From positions 534,086 to 598,085 of the forward strand of contig MNCI01027502.1 of assembly GCA_015680685.1 (NCBI GenBank): a stretch of DNA of 64,000 nt, read 5' to 3'. The position numbers were made by a program, and so were the translations under genes. Below, one piece after another: positions 12,636 to 25,061 of the stretch (positions are counted from its first letter, which is position 1; each line of letters opens with the position of its first letter). The notes beneath the pieces were generated by a model that saw only the letters and a list, made by a program, of their open reading frames with translations, was not told the origin of the DNA and made no database searches. This stretch comes from Gnetum montanum. Taxonomy: Eukaryota > Streptophyta > Gnetopsida > Gnetales > Gnetaceae.

Positions 12636-13906
12636 TACCCCCACAACTAAATAAAAATTTGTCCTCGAGTTCCTTACAAAATATTGGGAAGGTATGGGAT
12701 TATTGACTAAATGAAAACTAGTAGTGAAACGGGATGGCAGACTCTAAGTGCCCAGTGAACAAATTGTTAATACATTACAACATTGGTGTTCATCCCCATG
12801 GTGGTGAACATTATACATAAGTGACATCCAAACCTTCACTTGATAGCTTGAAGAGAAAGAGGGAGAAAAAAAATGAGGCATGTTGCTGTTGATGCTGCAA
12901 TTGTGCCTTTCGTTGTTTATCCATAACCATGGGACCAAACTTCTTCCTGACGTAAATGTTCCAGCTCCAGTCCATCCTGAGTGCTCCCTCCTATCCCAGT
13001 CCATTGTCCATGTAATCGGCATCTACACATACAACACAGTGATGAATGAGTAAGGATAAGTAAACCACAATGCAGCTGATACCTTGCCTTGATATAAAGT
13101 GCATTGGTTGGATTGTGGTTATGGAAAAAAATAGGTTAGAGATTTATTACTAATAACTACCCAAGGTGTAGGGGTTAGGTAAGTAGTAGAATCGAGAAAT
13201 TGAAAAAAATTTTCCAGGGCCCCCATGACTAAGAGTGAACCTCCCGTAGCAATAAGATGAAAAAATATAAGGGACAAGAAATATGAGAAAAATAAAAATG
13301 GAAATGCCAATAAGATGGATGTCAAAGATGGGGATGAAATGAGAAATGGTTGATTGTAGAGAATGTTTAAGGGAAAGAACTTAACAACTGCACCAAAAAG
13401 GAATGCCAATGGGTCCTCCCCAAAGTAGGCTCCTGCCCTTTATGCCCTAACAAACCCACAAAACAAAGAGTTTGTAGGCTCTAGGAATGTCATTTGGAAG
13501 CAAGATTTAAAAGCTTACCCATAAGAATTTATCAAGGAAAAAAAATGCATCAACCAAGATATGGACTAACCATAAAACCTGCAATGAGGTTGAAAATGGA
13601 AAGAAATATGGAGAGTAGAAATGAAATGGAATCCCAAGTGCAAGGTTATGTAAAGTCCCTTGCATATGTCATGGTTAACGTGACTAAGTAGAACTCATTC
13701 CAAATCCGGACTTAAACCAACCACATTCAGTGACCTTGCATCAATACACTAGGCCAATCAATCCCCTTGAAGTAACAAGAATACTTTCCTAAAGAGTCAC
13801 CACCATTCCAAGGAGATTGAGATGGAGAAGCAGGAAGTGAGAAAGGGCCTTAGTTAGAGGAAACCTTCAGGCATGGGTAACATGTCTTTCCAATGCCATA
13901 ACTAGT
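12636..13906 (-). other. Element E 3' non-coding region, part 1
   Basis: Lies between the 3' LTR and the insertion point of element A. It matches 14673-15915 of element A in order, including the PPT, the block ATATTGGGAAGGTATGGGAT, a second G-run near 13215 and the hairpin module at 13405-13482. Open frames here are short and unconvincing. Confidence 0.7.
13405..13482 (-). other. Conserved hairpin module, element E copy
   Basis: Contains TGGGTCCTCCCCAAAG, shared with elements A, B and (one change) C, then a hairpin AGAG...CTCT at 13467-13482. See the finding on compensatory changes. Confidence 0.6.
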
Positions 13907-14672
13907 TGATGAGTGGCAAGGTACCCCTACACTCAACCATACGAATATGAGCTTTACACACGCGATCCGGTCGAACTCCGCAGACTAAGTGCCTACACAC
14001 GTTATGAAACACTTAAGGTTAATCGTTCATTATCTTCTTAGACTTACTTGTATTTGTCATGGTTGTATGGTCAAGTAAGTCTAAGGTATTTGATTTTTAT
14101 GTCTTTTATGTTTTATCACCTATGCTAATGAGGGAAGGGTGAAGAGACTAAGTAACTAACTTTAACTAACTAAGTTCTAATGCCTAGCATCAGTATCCGT
14201 TCCCACTTGTCATTTACACCCTAAACCAATGCAACCTTCTAGGATTACCAAACGCTATTTGTTACTAGGATTACCAAGTGTAACGCACGTGCTCAAAGTG
14301 ATCATACTGAATGCACTTAACTAGGAGTGTTGAGGGTTGAGAAAGATTAATTAACTAATAAAGCATTTAAGCAATTAATAATAATTAAAGTCCTAATTTG
14401 CTTATTCCATGAACTGCAAGGTTTATCCAAAAAGTTCATCTTTATTTTTGTACACAAACTTGTGCTCAGGTACAATATTTGCTCGAATAAAGATTCATTC
14501 ACTTTGGGACTCCTACTGTAGGCACATGGAAATTACTCTAACTCTAGAATGGAAAAACTACAAGAGTTTGGCTATGGTCTAGATCTAGATGGAGAAACAA
14601 GGGAGAGCCACCTCTTATTTATAGATTTGGTGATGTTCTGCGATATCACATATGCGATATCGCATCCCATCA
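13907..14672 (-). repeat. Element A 3' LTR (766 bp)
   Basis: Ends TGATGA/CATCA. It is about 60 bp shorter than its partner because one block of GATATC palindromes next to the U3 end is missing. TATTTATAG near 14618 is the minus-strand TATA box. Confidence 0.92.
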
Positions 14673-16650
14673 TACCCCCATGACTGAATAAAAACTTGTC
14701 CTTAAGTTCCTTACAAAATATTGGGAAGGTATGGGATTATTGACTTGAATGGAACTAATGGTGAAAGGAATGATATGCGAACGGATCATCATTACAGAAC
14801 ATGACAAAACTAGTGTTCACGACAACAACAAGAGTGAACACCTTATACATTTGACATCAGGTCGTATTTGGAAACTAAGAGAGAAGAGAGAAGAGAGAAG
14901 AAGTCTATCACTACCAACGCCAAGATTGCACCTTTCGTTGTCTACCCGTAAGCATGCCATCCATCTCGTTCCTTGCATAGTTTCTTTAGCACCGATCCAT
15001 TCCAAGTGTTCCCTCCAGATCCAATCCATTGTTGTATGATTGTCATATGCACACACACACACAGTCTTTATATAAGCAAGGGTAAATGAATCACAATGCA
15101 GTTGATACCTTAATTCGGTGAAAGGTCCATTGGCTGAGTTGTGGTATGGCTAATTGCAGATTCTGGAGATATAATATTGGTGACTACCGAAGGTGTAGGG
15201 GTTAGGAGAAAATCAAAAAAATTGGACCTGGACCAGGACCTCCATGACTAATTGCAAACCTATGGTAGCAATAGAATGGAGAAAGAAAAGGAATAAGGAA
15301 GATGGAGAAAAAGAGACAACTATAATGTCAATGAAATGGATGTCAAGATGGAAATGAACAAAATAGAGTTGATTGCAAAAATGTTAAGGGAAAATATTTT
15401 AATTGGTGCACCAAATAGGAATGCCAGTGGGTCCTCCCCAAAGTAGGCTCATGCCCTTAATGCCCTGACAAACCCACATTCAAAGAGTCCATAGGCTCTG
15501 GGAATGTCATTTGGAACAAGAGATAAAGTCTTAACCACAAGAATTTACCAAAAAGAAAACAATGCATCAACCAAAATATACACTAATGATACAACTAGCA
15601 ATAAGGTGAGCAAAGGAGAAAGAATGATGGAAAGAAGAGGATGGAATGGAATCTCAAGAACAAGGTGGTGTATAGCCCCTTGTGTATTTAATGATTAATG
15701 TAACTTAGTAGATCCCATTCCAAATCTGGCCTCAAACAAACCACATCCAGTGACTTCACATTAGTACATTCAGCCAATCCATCCACTTGAAGTAACAAGA
15801 ATGCATCCCCTAAAGAGCCACCACCATTCCGACGCCGTGAAGGAGGAGAGAATAGGAAGCGAGAAGGGCCTTAGTTAGAGGGAACATGTTTATTTTAGTT
15901 CCATAACCAGTTCTTGTAGCCCAAATGATTATTTCATCTAAGAGGTATGCTTTGAATTCTCACTATTTTTTTATGTGTTTATACGTGAGAACCACACCAT
16001 GCAAAGACTTTGTTATTTTTATTAGCTCAACTTCCCAATGATGGAGCAATGTTGGAATGGTAAGAAAACTCAAAAAGAAAACATCCAAGCACCCAAGAGA
16101 ATGACCAACACAAATGCATCAAATCCCCTTGTTTTCAATCCTTGAGTCCTTTCTTAGTTTGAAAAATGCCCAGTCACAAATTCATTATAGTTCTTATTAT
16201 TTTGGAGAAAGGGATTGTACAGTTCCAAGCCAAGAGAGACAATAGAAAGTTGTGGGTGTATGGATGAAGTGGACTCATTGCCTGCTATATCAAAAGAACT
16301 ATACCTTAGTATCAACATCATAATCTTAAAGGTAAAAACCAAACATTAGCAATCAATAGAAATAGTTCATGCCATCATTAAGAGCACTTATTGCGTGAAA
16401 AACTTAACAAAATGGATAAGACACACACAAAAATAAAATAAAAAGTATAAACAATGTTGTAAAACAAAACAAGAAAAGTTAAAAAAATTGTAAAACAAAA
16501 AAGTGCAAAACAAAAAAAAAAGTGGAAAACAAAAATGTGTAAAACAAAAATCTAAAAAGAACTGAGGGCCTTGAATGATTAGCATAGGTGTCCATCTCCC
16601 CCATGAATGAATTGAAAGGGAAAGATCCAAAACAATGAGTGCCTATTTGA
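14673..16650 (-). other. Element A 3' non-coding region
   Basis: Starts at the PPT (sense GGGGGTA at 14673). Includes the hairpin module (15428-15499), a long purine-rich stretch of GTAAAACAAAA-type repeats (16437-16560), and a second G-run (sense GGGGGAGATGG at 16595). Frames such as 16388-16630 look like membrane proteins only because the sense strand is T-rich. A CA microsatellite is at 15052-15062. Confidence 0.7.
15428..15499 (-). other. Conserved hairpin module, element A copy
   Basis: TGGGTCCTCCCCAAAG followed by the hairpin AGAGTCCATAGGCTCT at 15484-15499 (plus-strand spelling). Confidence 0.6.
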
Positions 16651-16770
16651 ATTTTTTAGAAGTGTCCAACTTCTTCCAATTGATGTTTTCAGGTTAAGTG
16701 GTGGAAGTTGGCGACGCTCGTGTTCCAAGGTATCTATGCTTTCGTTGTGGTTGCACATTGTTCCCCCAGT

Positions 16771-17460
16771 TCATTCCATGCATGTTGGTGGGCTGCTCTC
16801 TTGATTAGCTATCAACCACTGGGTGTTCTCTTGTTGTGTGGTTGCTACATACAGGCACTTTTGTATTTCAGTTTCTTGGGCACACCAGTTGCATGTAGGA
16901 GATGTTGAGAATTCCTCCATGTCATCACCCTCTGAGTCACTGTATGTAATGCATGGAACTTTATTCTTCTCGATCTTTCCATAAATTTTTTCCTTAGATA
17001 TTTCCAAGGAAAGATGGTGGATTCCTAGGCACACGTTGATGGTGCTGAGCCATGCCCTCCCCATTATAATTCGAAAGTCCCCTTTGTTATTGTTAACTTC
17101 TATCACTAGGAAATCAGCTAGGTATGACCAACCACACATAGTGGTAATAATTTCCTCTACCAATCCCAAGGGAATAGTGATGGACTAGTCAGCCAGCTCT
17201 AGTTGAATATTGCTTTTCTTAAGTGGAGGCAGGTTCCAGGCTTTATACATTTCTCATGAGATGAAGTTAACTCCGAAACCTAAGTCAAGAAGAGCCTTAT
17301 GAGGTTCATTCCCAGTGACTTGGAGATAAATTAGGGGGCTTCCAGGATCAGATAATTTCTTAGGAAGGTGGTCCACCTTAATCTAGTCAGTAACAGTATG
17401 TGTTAACATAACCGTATGCGTTGAGCCCTGTTGTTGGTTTGAAGGGAGCTCCGAAGCCTT
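16771..17460 (-). pseudogene. Element A retropepsin-like protease, active site lost
   Basis: Retroviral-type aspartic protease that would cut the Gag-Pol polyprotein. The later part is open: PLGLVEEIITTMCGW, then IIMGRAWLSTIN, the usual strand and ILGRPWL-like motif of the family. Upstream, at about 17270-17310, the catalytic DSG seen in element E (LLDSGSSVNLI) reads DLG (LLDLGFGVNFI), so activity is not expected. RT does not follow; the sequence passes straight into the 3' region, which marks the pol deletion. Confidence 0.8.
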
Positions 17461-19946
17461 ATTTTTTGGAGGAGCATACACAAACTCAATCGCTTGTGGT
17501 TGTGAGAGCTTCTTTGGGCTTTTGGTTTTGAAGAAAGTTCTTCTCTTCGTACAGTTGTCAGAACCAGCAACGAGTTGAAGGTTTATAGCTCTCGTAGCAT
17601 TACATTACTGCGGTTGAGTGGGGAGTTCCCCTTGCATCGTTGGAGCAGGTGGTAGTGGAACTATTAGCGTATGAGTGACAGATGGATTCGGAAGATGGTA
17701 TGCATGTGGTGTGTCTTCCATAGAATAAGGAGTCCTAAAATACTCCTAAACTTGGTAGTGACGTTGTGGGGTTGTGTGACCCATAGAGTCACTTGGAGAA
17801 ACTGTCTGCTGCACGTAGTAGCCATATGGGTCTGGTTGCTGGTAAGAGTATTGTTGTCTAGGTGGTGGCATCCCCCATGACTGTGGGTATTGCCACTGCT
17901 AGTTTTGCCCGATAGGTTGTGGTGGAGTTCCACTTGGATAATTTGTTAATGGTTGGTGGAACTGCCTCGGGTTAATTTGGGGATAAGGTAACCTTCAGGG
18001 TGCTTGCCGTTTGTTAAGTCTTGGGTTGAGTGCATACACCCCGGACTCTTGTAGATGTGAGATTATTGAGAAACATCCCTTAGGATGGTCATATTGGTAG
18101 ATCTCACATCCACCGTCATTGTTTATGTCAGAATCCACAACCTCATCGGTGATAGTCATTTTTCCCTACCCTTGTTACGTGCATGGTCTGAATCTCTCCG
18201 CTTTTTCTTATCATGATCACTACTTTGCTCCTCCTTAGACTCCTCTATGATTTTTAGGATAGTTTCAATTTTACTATCTAGGGAGCTTCATATTTTACCT
18301 ACCTTAGCTAACACTTCCATTATTAATTTCTAAAGCAGCAAAGTTTTTCTATTCACCAACTCTTCGAGTGATGACTCATCCTTCTCCTCGTAAAATCTCA
18401 CTCCCCTCTTTCGGAGGGAAGGATCGTGGTTGTACTCTTTCTCTATTTCTCTTTTCCATAGCTCCCCTTCTTCTTTACCTACTTGCTCTAGCAATCTATG
18501 AACTTCGTGGAACCTAAGTTCTAATAATCTCCCTTGGGCATATGTTCCAAGGGTTCTCCTGGTTTCATGTCTTAGCCCATATACGAGGTGGCGGAGTTGA
18601 TCCTGTTGTGCATAACCATGGCCCGGGAAATGATGTAGCAATGCATAATATCAGCCCATGGCAGCATCCAAGGGTTCATGATTACCCTGCTTCCATCCTT
18701 GGATCTGCTTACACAAGTTGGATAGTCTGGAGTACGTTTGGTATTTATCATTAAACAATTCTAGCATTGTACTCCACCTCCTAATGGTTTCTGGCTCTAA
18801 AGACCGGTACCAACTTTCTGCTTCTTTTATTAGTTTCCTAGGGAACAACTTTAACTTCTACCACTCATTTTCAATATTCTGCAAGGCACAGGCATCATGG
18901 AATTCCTTTAAATGGTTTTTTCAATCAGCATTGTATCCCCCCTCAAATCAAGGGATATTATTCATGTCTAGTCTCTTGATCCAGCTATCTATCTGGTGCC
19001 TTGTAGGTATTCTCACAACCTCCGTAATGTCTAATATACTCTAGGTTCCTAGTAGGGGTTCATCATGGTCATCTCTCTCATAACTTCTATGATGCCTACG
19101 TGGTTCCCTACTTTCCCTTCTTTGCCTTGACTCTCTAGAATGCCCTCGTCCTTGCTCTCGACTCTCTCATCGAGGTCTCTCATCTTTCTTACCCTTATCC
19201 TCATGGTTGTGCTCTTTGTGACTGTATCCTGATGTGGAAGGAGAGGGTGAATGATGTGATGAAGGGGAAGAAGAAGGAGAACCATCACCATGATGATGTT
19301 TCCTACCTTCTCTTCGATGACTATGGCCTTGATCGTGATGATGATCAGATTGTCCATCCTTATCATTTGTTTGTGTTCCCTCATTGAACACTTGGTGTTG
19401 GTGGCCATCAGAACTAGGGTTTTTTATCATGGAGCAAAGGTTCTAATACACCACCTCCTCACTCTTGTTAGGAGGGGGAACATTATTTTGTGGAGAACCT
19501 ATTGAGATAGGTTCACCACCCCTAATTTCTCTTATGACAGGTAAAGCGTTGTGGGGTCCTCTGCCCTTCAACGATGTGTGATAACTCTCCTGCCGCAAGT
19601 CCCTTAGATGTTACACTACTGTGGGATGGTAATCTCTTATGTCATAATATTCTACAATGTATTCAGCGTATAGTTCTGTCATGCCTATCTATGCAAGAGC
19701 ACAAAGGAGCATGTTAAGGACTGCCCGATCTGGGGGTAACACTATGTTACCTTGCAGGTCTCTCTAGCACAGTTTTTCATCCTGATGGAGGATAAAAGTA
19801 AAATCAAGTATATACTCATCGTGATGAGGATATACCACCCGCTACTGTTGAGGAACTGGCAGTTCTGGGTTACGTGTGTTAGACCGCTGACTGTCTCTTA
19901 TGTGATCCCTAGGTGGTGAAGTGCTTTTATGAGAAGAAGAAGACAT
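17461..19946 (-). pseudogene. Element A gag
   Basis: Structural Gag protein. The sense start is an ATG at 19946 (MSSSSHKS), about 145 bp after the 5' LTR. A Ser/His-rich low-complexity segment lies at 19430-19167 (clusters of HHH, SPSSS). The retrotransposon gag domain follows at about 18850-18330: EAESWYRSLEP, YQTYSRLSNL, QIQGWKQGNHEPLDAA, FPGHGYAQQDQLRHLVYGL. Further on is a short Cys/His segment (YDHPKGC near 18085) and a Pro/Gln-rich tail. Several in-frame stops (for example near 19860) break it. The boundary with the protease is not sharp. Confidence 0.8.
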
Positions 19947-20071
19947 TGTGTCTTATTCCGTGTGCTGATTAACTGTTATATAATTTTTTTTAATCAATCC
20001 TAAGGGTTCATTTAAGCTTCCCAAAAATGTGGATGATTTCCTATGTTCTACTTAGCACACAAACAACTTAG

Positions 20072-20089
20072 TCCCTGGCAATGGCGCCA
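20072..20089 (-). promoter_or_regulatory. Element A primer-binding site (tRNA-Asp type)
   Basis: Sense TGGCGCCATTGCCAGGGA, one base inside the 5' LTR. It matches the complement of the plant tRNA-Asp 3' end (TGGCGCCGTTGCCGGGGA) except at two positions, both G-to-A. Confidence 0.85.
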
Positions 20090-20090
20090 A

Positions 20091-20920
20091 TGATGAGTGG
20101 TGAGGTACCCCTAAACTCAACCATATACAAGCATTACATGTGCGATCCAGTCAAACTCCACAAACTAAGTGCCTACATGCCTTATGGAACACTTAAGGTT
20201 AATCATTCATTGTCTTCCCAAACTTACTTGTATTTGTCATGGTTGTATGGTTAAGTAGGTCTGAGGTATGCGATTTTTATGTCTTTTATGTTTTATCGCC
20301 TATGCTAATGAGGGAAGGGTGAAGAGACTAAGTAACTAACTTTAACTAACTAAGTTCTAATGCCTAGCATCAGTATCCATTCCCACTTTCCATTCACACC
20401 CTGAACCAATGCAACCTTATGGGATTACCAAACGCTATTCATTACTGGGATTACCAAGCATAATGCACGTGCTCGAAGCAGTCGTACTAAATGCACTTAA
20501 CTAGGAGTGTTGAGGGTTGAGAAAGATTAATTAGCTAATAAAGCATTTAAGAAATTAACAATAATTAAATTCCTAATTAGCTTAGTCCATGCACTACAAG
20601 GTTTATCCAAAAATTTCATCTTTATTTCCGTACACAAACTTGTGCTCAGGTACAATATTTGCTCGAATAAAGATCCATTCACTTTGGGACTCCTATTACG
20701 GGCACATGGAAATTACTCTAACTCTGGAATGGAAAAACTGTAAGAGTTCAGCTATGGTCTAGATCTAGATGGAGAAACAAGGGAGAGCTACCTCTTATTT
20801 ATAGATTTGGTGGCACGCAGCGATATCACATACGCGATATCGCAGGGGAAGACACAATATTGCATACACGATATCGCGGGGGATGCGATATCATGGCAGA
20901 CATGATATTGTGTCCCATCA
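20091..20920 (-). repeat. Element A 5' LTR (830 bp)
   Basis: Plus-strand ends TGATGAGTGG and CATCA. Carries several GATATC-type palindromes at 20820-20910 on the U3 side and the minus-strand TATA box (TATTTATAG near 20798). Followed by the TSD CTAGT. Confidence 0.93.
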
Positions 20921-20925
20921 CTAGT

Positions 20926-21650
20926 GCTTATAGCCCATATTTCTTTATTATGTCTAAGGGGTATGCTTTGAATTCACACTTTTTTTTTTGCATGAGAACC
21001 ACACCATGCAAAGACTTATTTTTATTCACTCAGCTTCCTAATAGTTGATTGATGGCAGAATGGCAAAAAACATAAGAAAAAGCATCTAAGCACCCAAGAG
21101 AATGGCTAGCACAAATGCATCGAATCTCCTTGAAGCCACACCCTTTTCATCCATTAAGTCCTTCCTCAATTTGAAGAATACCAAGCTATTATTTTATTAA
21201 CAAGTTTACTTAGAAAAAAGGCACTGTACAGTTCCAAGCCAAAGGAGACCATAAAGTTAAATGGATGAGTGGACGACATGGACTCATTGCCTATTTTACC
21301 AAAAAAACCATACCTTAATATCAACATCATAATTTAAAGGTAAAAAACCAAACATTAGTAATCAATATGATATAATTCAATCCATCATCATGAGCACTTA
21401 TTGGATGACGAATAAAATTAAATCAAGCAAACAAATAAATAGTAAAAATGTGAACAATGGTGTAAAACAAAAATAAGAAAGTTGGAAAAATGTGTAAAAT
21501 AAGAATGTGTAAAATAAAAGTGTGTAAAAAAAATAAAAAAATACAAAAAGAACTGAGGGCCTAGAATGGTTGCCATAGATGGCCATCTCCCCCATGCCTA
21601 AGTTGGAAGGAGGAGATCTAAAATAGCGAGCAAGGTTGTCCACCAATAGA
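20926..21650 (-). other. Element E 3' non-coding region, part 2
   Basis: Continues E's 3' region after the A insertion. It holds the purine-rich TGTAAAATAAAA-type tract (21455-21545) and a G-run (sense GGGGGAGATGG at 21585), in the same order as in A. No gene. Confidence 0.7.
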
Positions 21651-21659
21651 GGTAGTATG

Positions 21660-23950
21660 AGTACTGGCTATCCTAAGCTCATGAAAAGGTTTGTTTTGTT
21701 GGACGTTGAAAAATATTTTCTTATCTAGGCTCTCATGTTTTTATATTATCATGGACCCTAAGGAAAAAGTTGCATGAATGACATAAGGTCCTTCCCACAG
21801 TGTTTGAAATTTGGTACATTATGGCACATGTGTGGGATTCCAACAGAGAACCTTATCCTGGTTGATATTTAACTTTCCTAATCCTTAGGTCATGACGTTG
21901 TTTATTGAAGGCCTTGTGCAATTCGTTAGATGACAGGGTGGCCAATCAGTTCTCATTTAGCAGATTAAGGATCATCAACAGTTGTTTTTGTGCTAGATCA
22001 AGGTCAAGGTTGAGGTCACATGTTGTGGATAGTATATGAAGCTCATTTTGAATAGGAAGTATCGAAAGCTTTCTGTACACTAACTCGTAGGGAGAGTAGC
22101 CTGTAGGGAGTTTCCATGTGGAGCGGTATGCCCAAAGAGCATCGTTTAGTTTAGTGCTCTAGTCTCACCTATACTTGCTAATAATTCTTGTCAATATTTT
22201 TGTAATCTCCCTGTTGGTGACCTCTACTTGACCATTCACTTGGGGATGGTATGGTGTAGTCAATTTATGTTCAACCCTTAAGCATTGCATTAATTTTCAA
22301 AACATTGCACCTGTGAAGTATGTACCATTGTCTAAAATAAGTGCACGTGGCACACCAAACCTATTCACAATCTCTTGTTGAAGAAATCATGCAGCTATAG
22401 ATGATGTACAATCTTTAACAGTAGCTACTTCAACCCATTTTGTTAGGTAGTCAATGGAAACTACAATATACACTTTTCCATTGGACATTGGTATAATCGG
22501 CCCCATAAAATCAATTCCCCAAATATTGAAGGGTTCTAAAGGTTGGATCCATTCTTGTAGACCCTCCATTCTAGTAGTCATCCCCCCATCATGTTGACAA
22601 TGCTCACAAGATTGGACGAAACAATGGGCATCCCGAAACAATGTATATCCTACAAGAAAGATCTTAATGGTTGTTCATCTTCCAGCGTAATGACCTTTAC
22701 AAGGGCCCTCATGAGCATCTTGGAGAACTCGTAGTTGATCTATGTCAGGAACACACCATCTAACCAAGCCATCAGGACATGCTTTATAGAGTTTCCTATT
22801 GATTTCCATAAAACACTTGGCTCGGTGAAGAAACCATTGTTTCTTTTTGGCATCAAACCCTTGTGGTGTTTGTTGTGTAAGGAGATAGGTAGGAATGCTA
22901 CTATACCAATTTATCTCCATGGTTAATTGATTATTCACTACACCAGCAAAGAGGAGTTCATCTAGGAAATAATTAGAAATTGGATACTCATCCTTTTTGT
23001 TGTCCCATTGCAACCGAGATAAATGATCAGCAACTACGTTCTTGGTACCTTTGTGATCAATCATTGTTAAATCAAACTCTTATAAGATTACAAGCCATCG
23101 TATGATGCAAGGGATTACCATTGGCATATTCATTAGGAACCTTATTGCACTATGATCCGTGTGTACCAATACCTTATAGCCCAATACATAGTGTCTAAAT
23201 TTTTCTAGTGCGAACACTACAGCCATTAATTATTTCTCTATTGCAGTGTAGTTAAGTTGTGCATCAACGATACTTCTACTTGTATAGTAAATGTAATAAG
23301 AATGTTTTTGGTCATCTAACTATGTAAGTACAGCTCCTAAGGCAAAGTTGAACATATCAGTCATTATGTGGACTGGTCTGGACTAGTCAGGAGCTTGTAG
23401 AATGTGTGTTTCTATGAGCTTCTGTTTTAAAGTTTGGAAAGCTAATTCGCATTTCCTAGTCCACTCAAAAGGTACATCCTTTTTCGTTAATTTAACCAAT
23501 GATTTTGCAACCTTTGAAAAGTTCTCAATAAACCTTCTGTAGTAGCCAGTGTGTCCAAGGAATGACCGGATATCTTTTACAGTTTTTGGTTGATGGGTAA
23601 TTCCTTGGATAACTTTGATCTTTTTAGGGTCTACCTTTATCCCTATTTATGAGATTTTATGCCCTAGTACATTGCCTTCTTAGATCATCAAATGGCTTTT
23701 CTACCAGTTGAGCCTTAAATTGGTTTCTACATATCATTTTAATACTTTCTCTAACCAATCCAAGACTTGATCAAAGCTTTCTCCGTAGGTGGAGAAGTTA
23801 TCCATGAAGACTTCCATACCATTTCCTATCTGCTACTGGAATATACTTAGAACTAATCATTGAAACATTGCAGGGGCATTGCACAAGCCAAACAGCATCT
23901 GTTTGTATGCAGATGTTCTTCAAGGACTGGTGAATGTAGTCTTGGCTTAG
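21660..23950 (-). pseudogene. Element E pol, part 2: RT C-terminus, RNase H, integrase
   Basis: Continues RT after insertion B. RT motif FGLCNAPAMF near 23890, then VFMDNFSTYG at about 23790-23815, where the second catalytic Asp is Asn (codon at 23797-23799). GHTGYYRRFIENFSK near 23550 closes RT. RNase H: ALGAVLTQLDD near 23330, HTDHSAIRFL near 23150. Integrase: zinc-binding HHCC residues in HEGPCKGHYAGR (22680-22720) and CEHCQHD (22590); the catalytic triad in GIDFMGP (22505), LILDNGTYF (22335) and the Glu of GQVEVTNREI (22215). The best open pieces are 22387-22641 and 22675-23064; stops elsewhere make it non-functional. Confidence 0.88.
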
Positions 23951-24890
23951 TGATGAGTGGCGAGGTACCCCTACACTCAACTATACGAAACGAGCGTCAC
24001 ACGCGCAATCCGGTCGAACTCCGCAGATGGACTAGTTGTGGCACCTAGATAGTTAGCCTTAGGTCGCAGTTCGCTGTCTTCCCATCTAGACTAGTTTTGC
24101 ATATGTCATGTATGGTTTAGTCTAGATGAGGTGTATGATGTGTTCTAATTCTAACGCTACTCCTGATGGTAGTGGAAAATAATATTAACTAAGCTAAGCT
24201 AAGAGGGAAAGGGTAAGAAAATCTAATCTAGCCTAAGTGCGACGAGCAACCGATTCCTTGATCAACCGTACATATCTTGGACTTCGTGCACGACGCCACT
24301 GGGTTACCAAGCGTAGATCCCCCTAGCTACACCACTGGGCTACCAAGCAGTCACACTTAAATGCTCGTAATCAAGTCATACTCGTTCCGCTTCTAGGAGT
24401 TTCAAGGATGAGAGACTACTCACGATGAGTAACCGATTCCTCAACTAGCCGTACACACCCGTAGATGCTCGTAGTTAAGTCGTACTCACACCACACTATG
24501 AAAGCAATAAATAACATTAAATAAATAACAAATAAATAAGCTAAGTGAATGCTACAATGATGAAGTAATCTTGATCTTTATTGCTGGTCATGTGCGTGTC
24601 CAAGTACGGCACACTCGAATAAAGCCACCGTACAATCACATTCACCACACTGCGGGCAGACACGGAAAAAATTCTAACTCTGGAGGGATCAAACTACTAG
24701 AGCTTCGCTACACTAAAACTGGGATCCCCAACAAGGGAGAGCCACCTCTTATTTATAGACATGGCGGTGGACTGCGATATCACGTACGCGATATTGTAGG
24801 GAAGGACGTGATATCGCGGGGGATGCGAGATCACGTCGGCTGTGATATCGCGTATGCGATATCGTGGCCGATGCAAACCGCGTCTCATCA
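23951..24890 (-). repeat. Element B 3' LTR (940 bp)
   Basis: Starts TGATGAGTGGCGAGG and ends CTCATCA on the plus strand. GATATC palindromes at 24775-24870 and a minus-strand TATA box near 24752. The PPT (sense GTCGTGGGGGTA) adjoins at 24891-24902. Confidence 0.93.
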
Positions 24891-25061
24891 TACCCCCACG
24901 ACTGAATAAAAACTCATCCTCGAGTTACAAGGAGAACAAGCTTCAGTGATTACACAGTTGATAGGTATGGGATTATTAACTGGAAATAGAAATGGACAAA
25001 TGCCGCAGTGTGGGAAGACACAACACAGAGAAAAAATGCTACAACTACAAAAATGTGGAAC

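Larger units (their letters stand above)
13907..20920 (-). mobile_element. Element A: Athila-like element lacking RT to integrase
   Basis: Minus-strand gypsy element inserted into E: LTRs 13907-14672 and 20091-20920, exact TSD CTAGT at 13902-13906 and 20921-20925. E's 3' region continues across the insertion (GCCATAACTAGT then GCTTATAGCCC, matching the uninterrupted A copy near 15900). Contents in sense order: 5' LTR, tRNA-Asp-type primer site, gag, protease, then directly the T-rich tract and 3' region. Compared with E, about 2.9 kb carrying RT, RNase H and integrase is missing near 16650-16690. Confidence 0.92.

Noticed and set aside
21398-21646. Hydrophobic frames at 21398-21646 and 16388-16630 that resemble membrane (envelope-like) proteins
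   Set aside because: The hydrophobicity comes from translating a T-rich tract of TTTTGTTTTACA-type repeats that is non-coding in B and C as well; no conserved frame.
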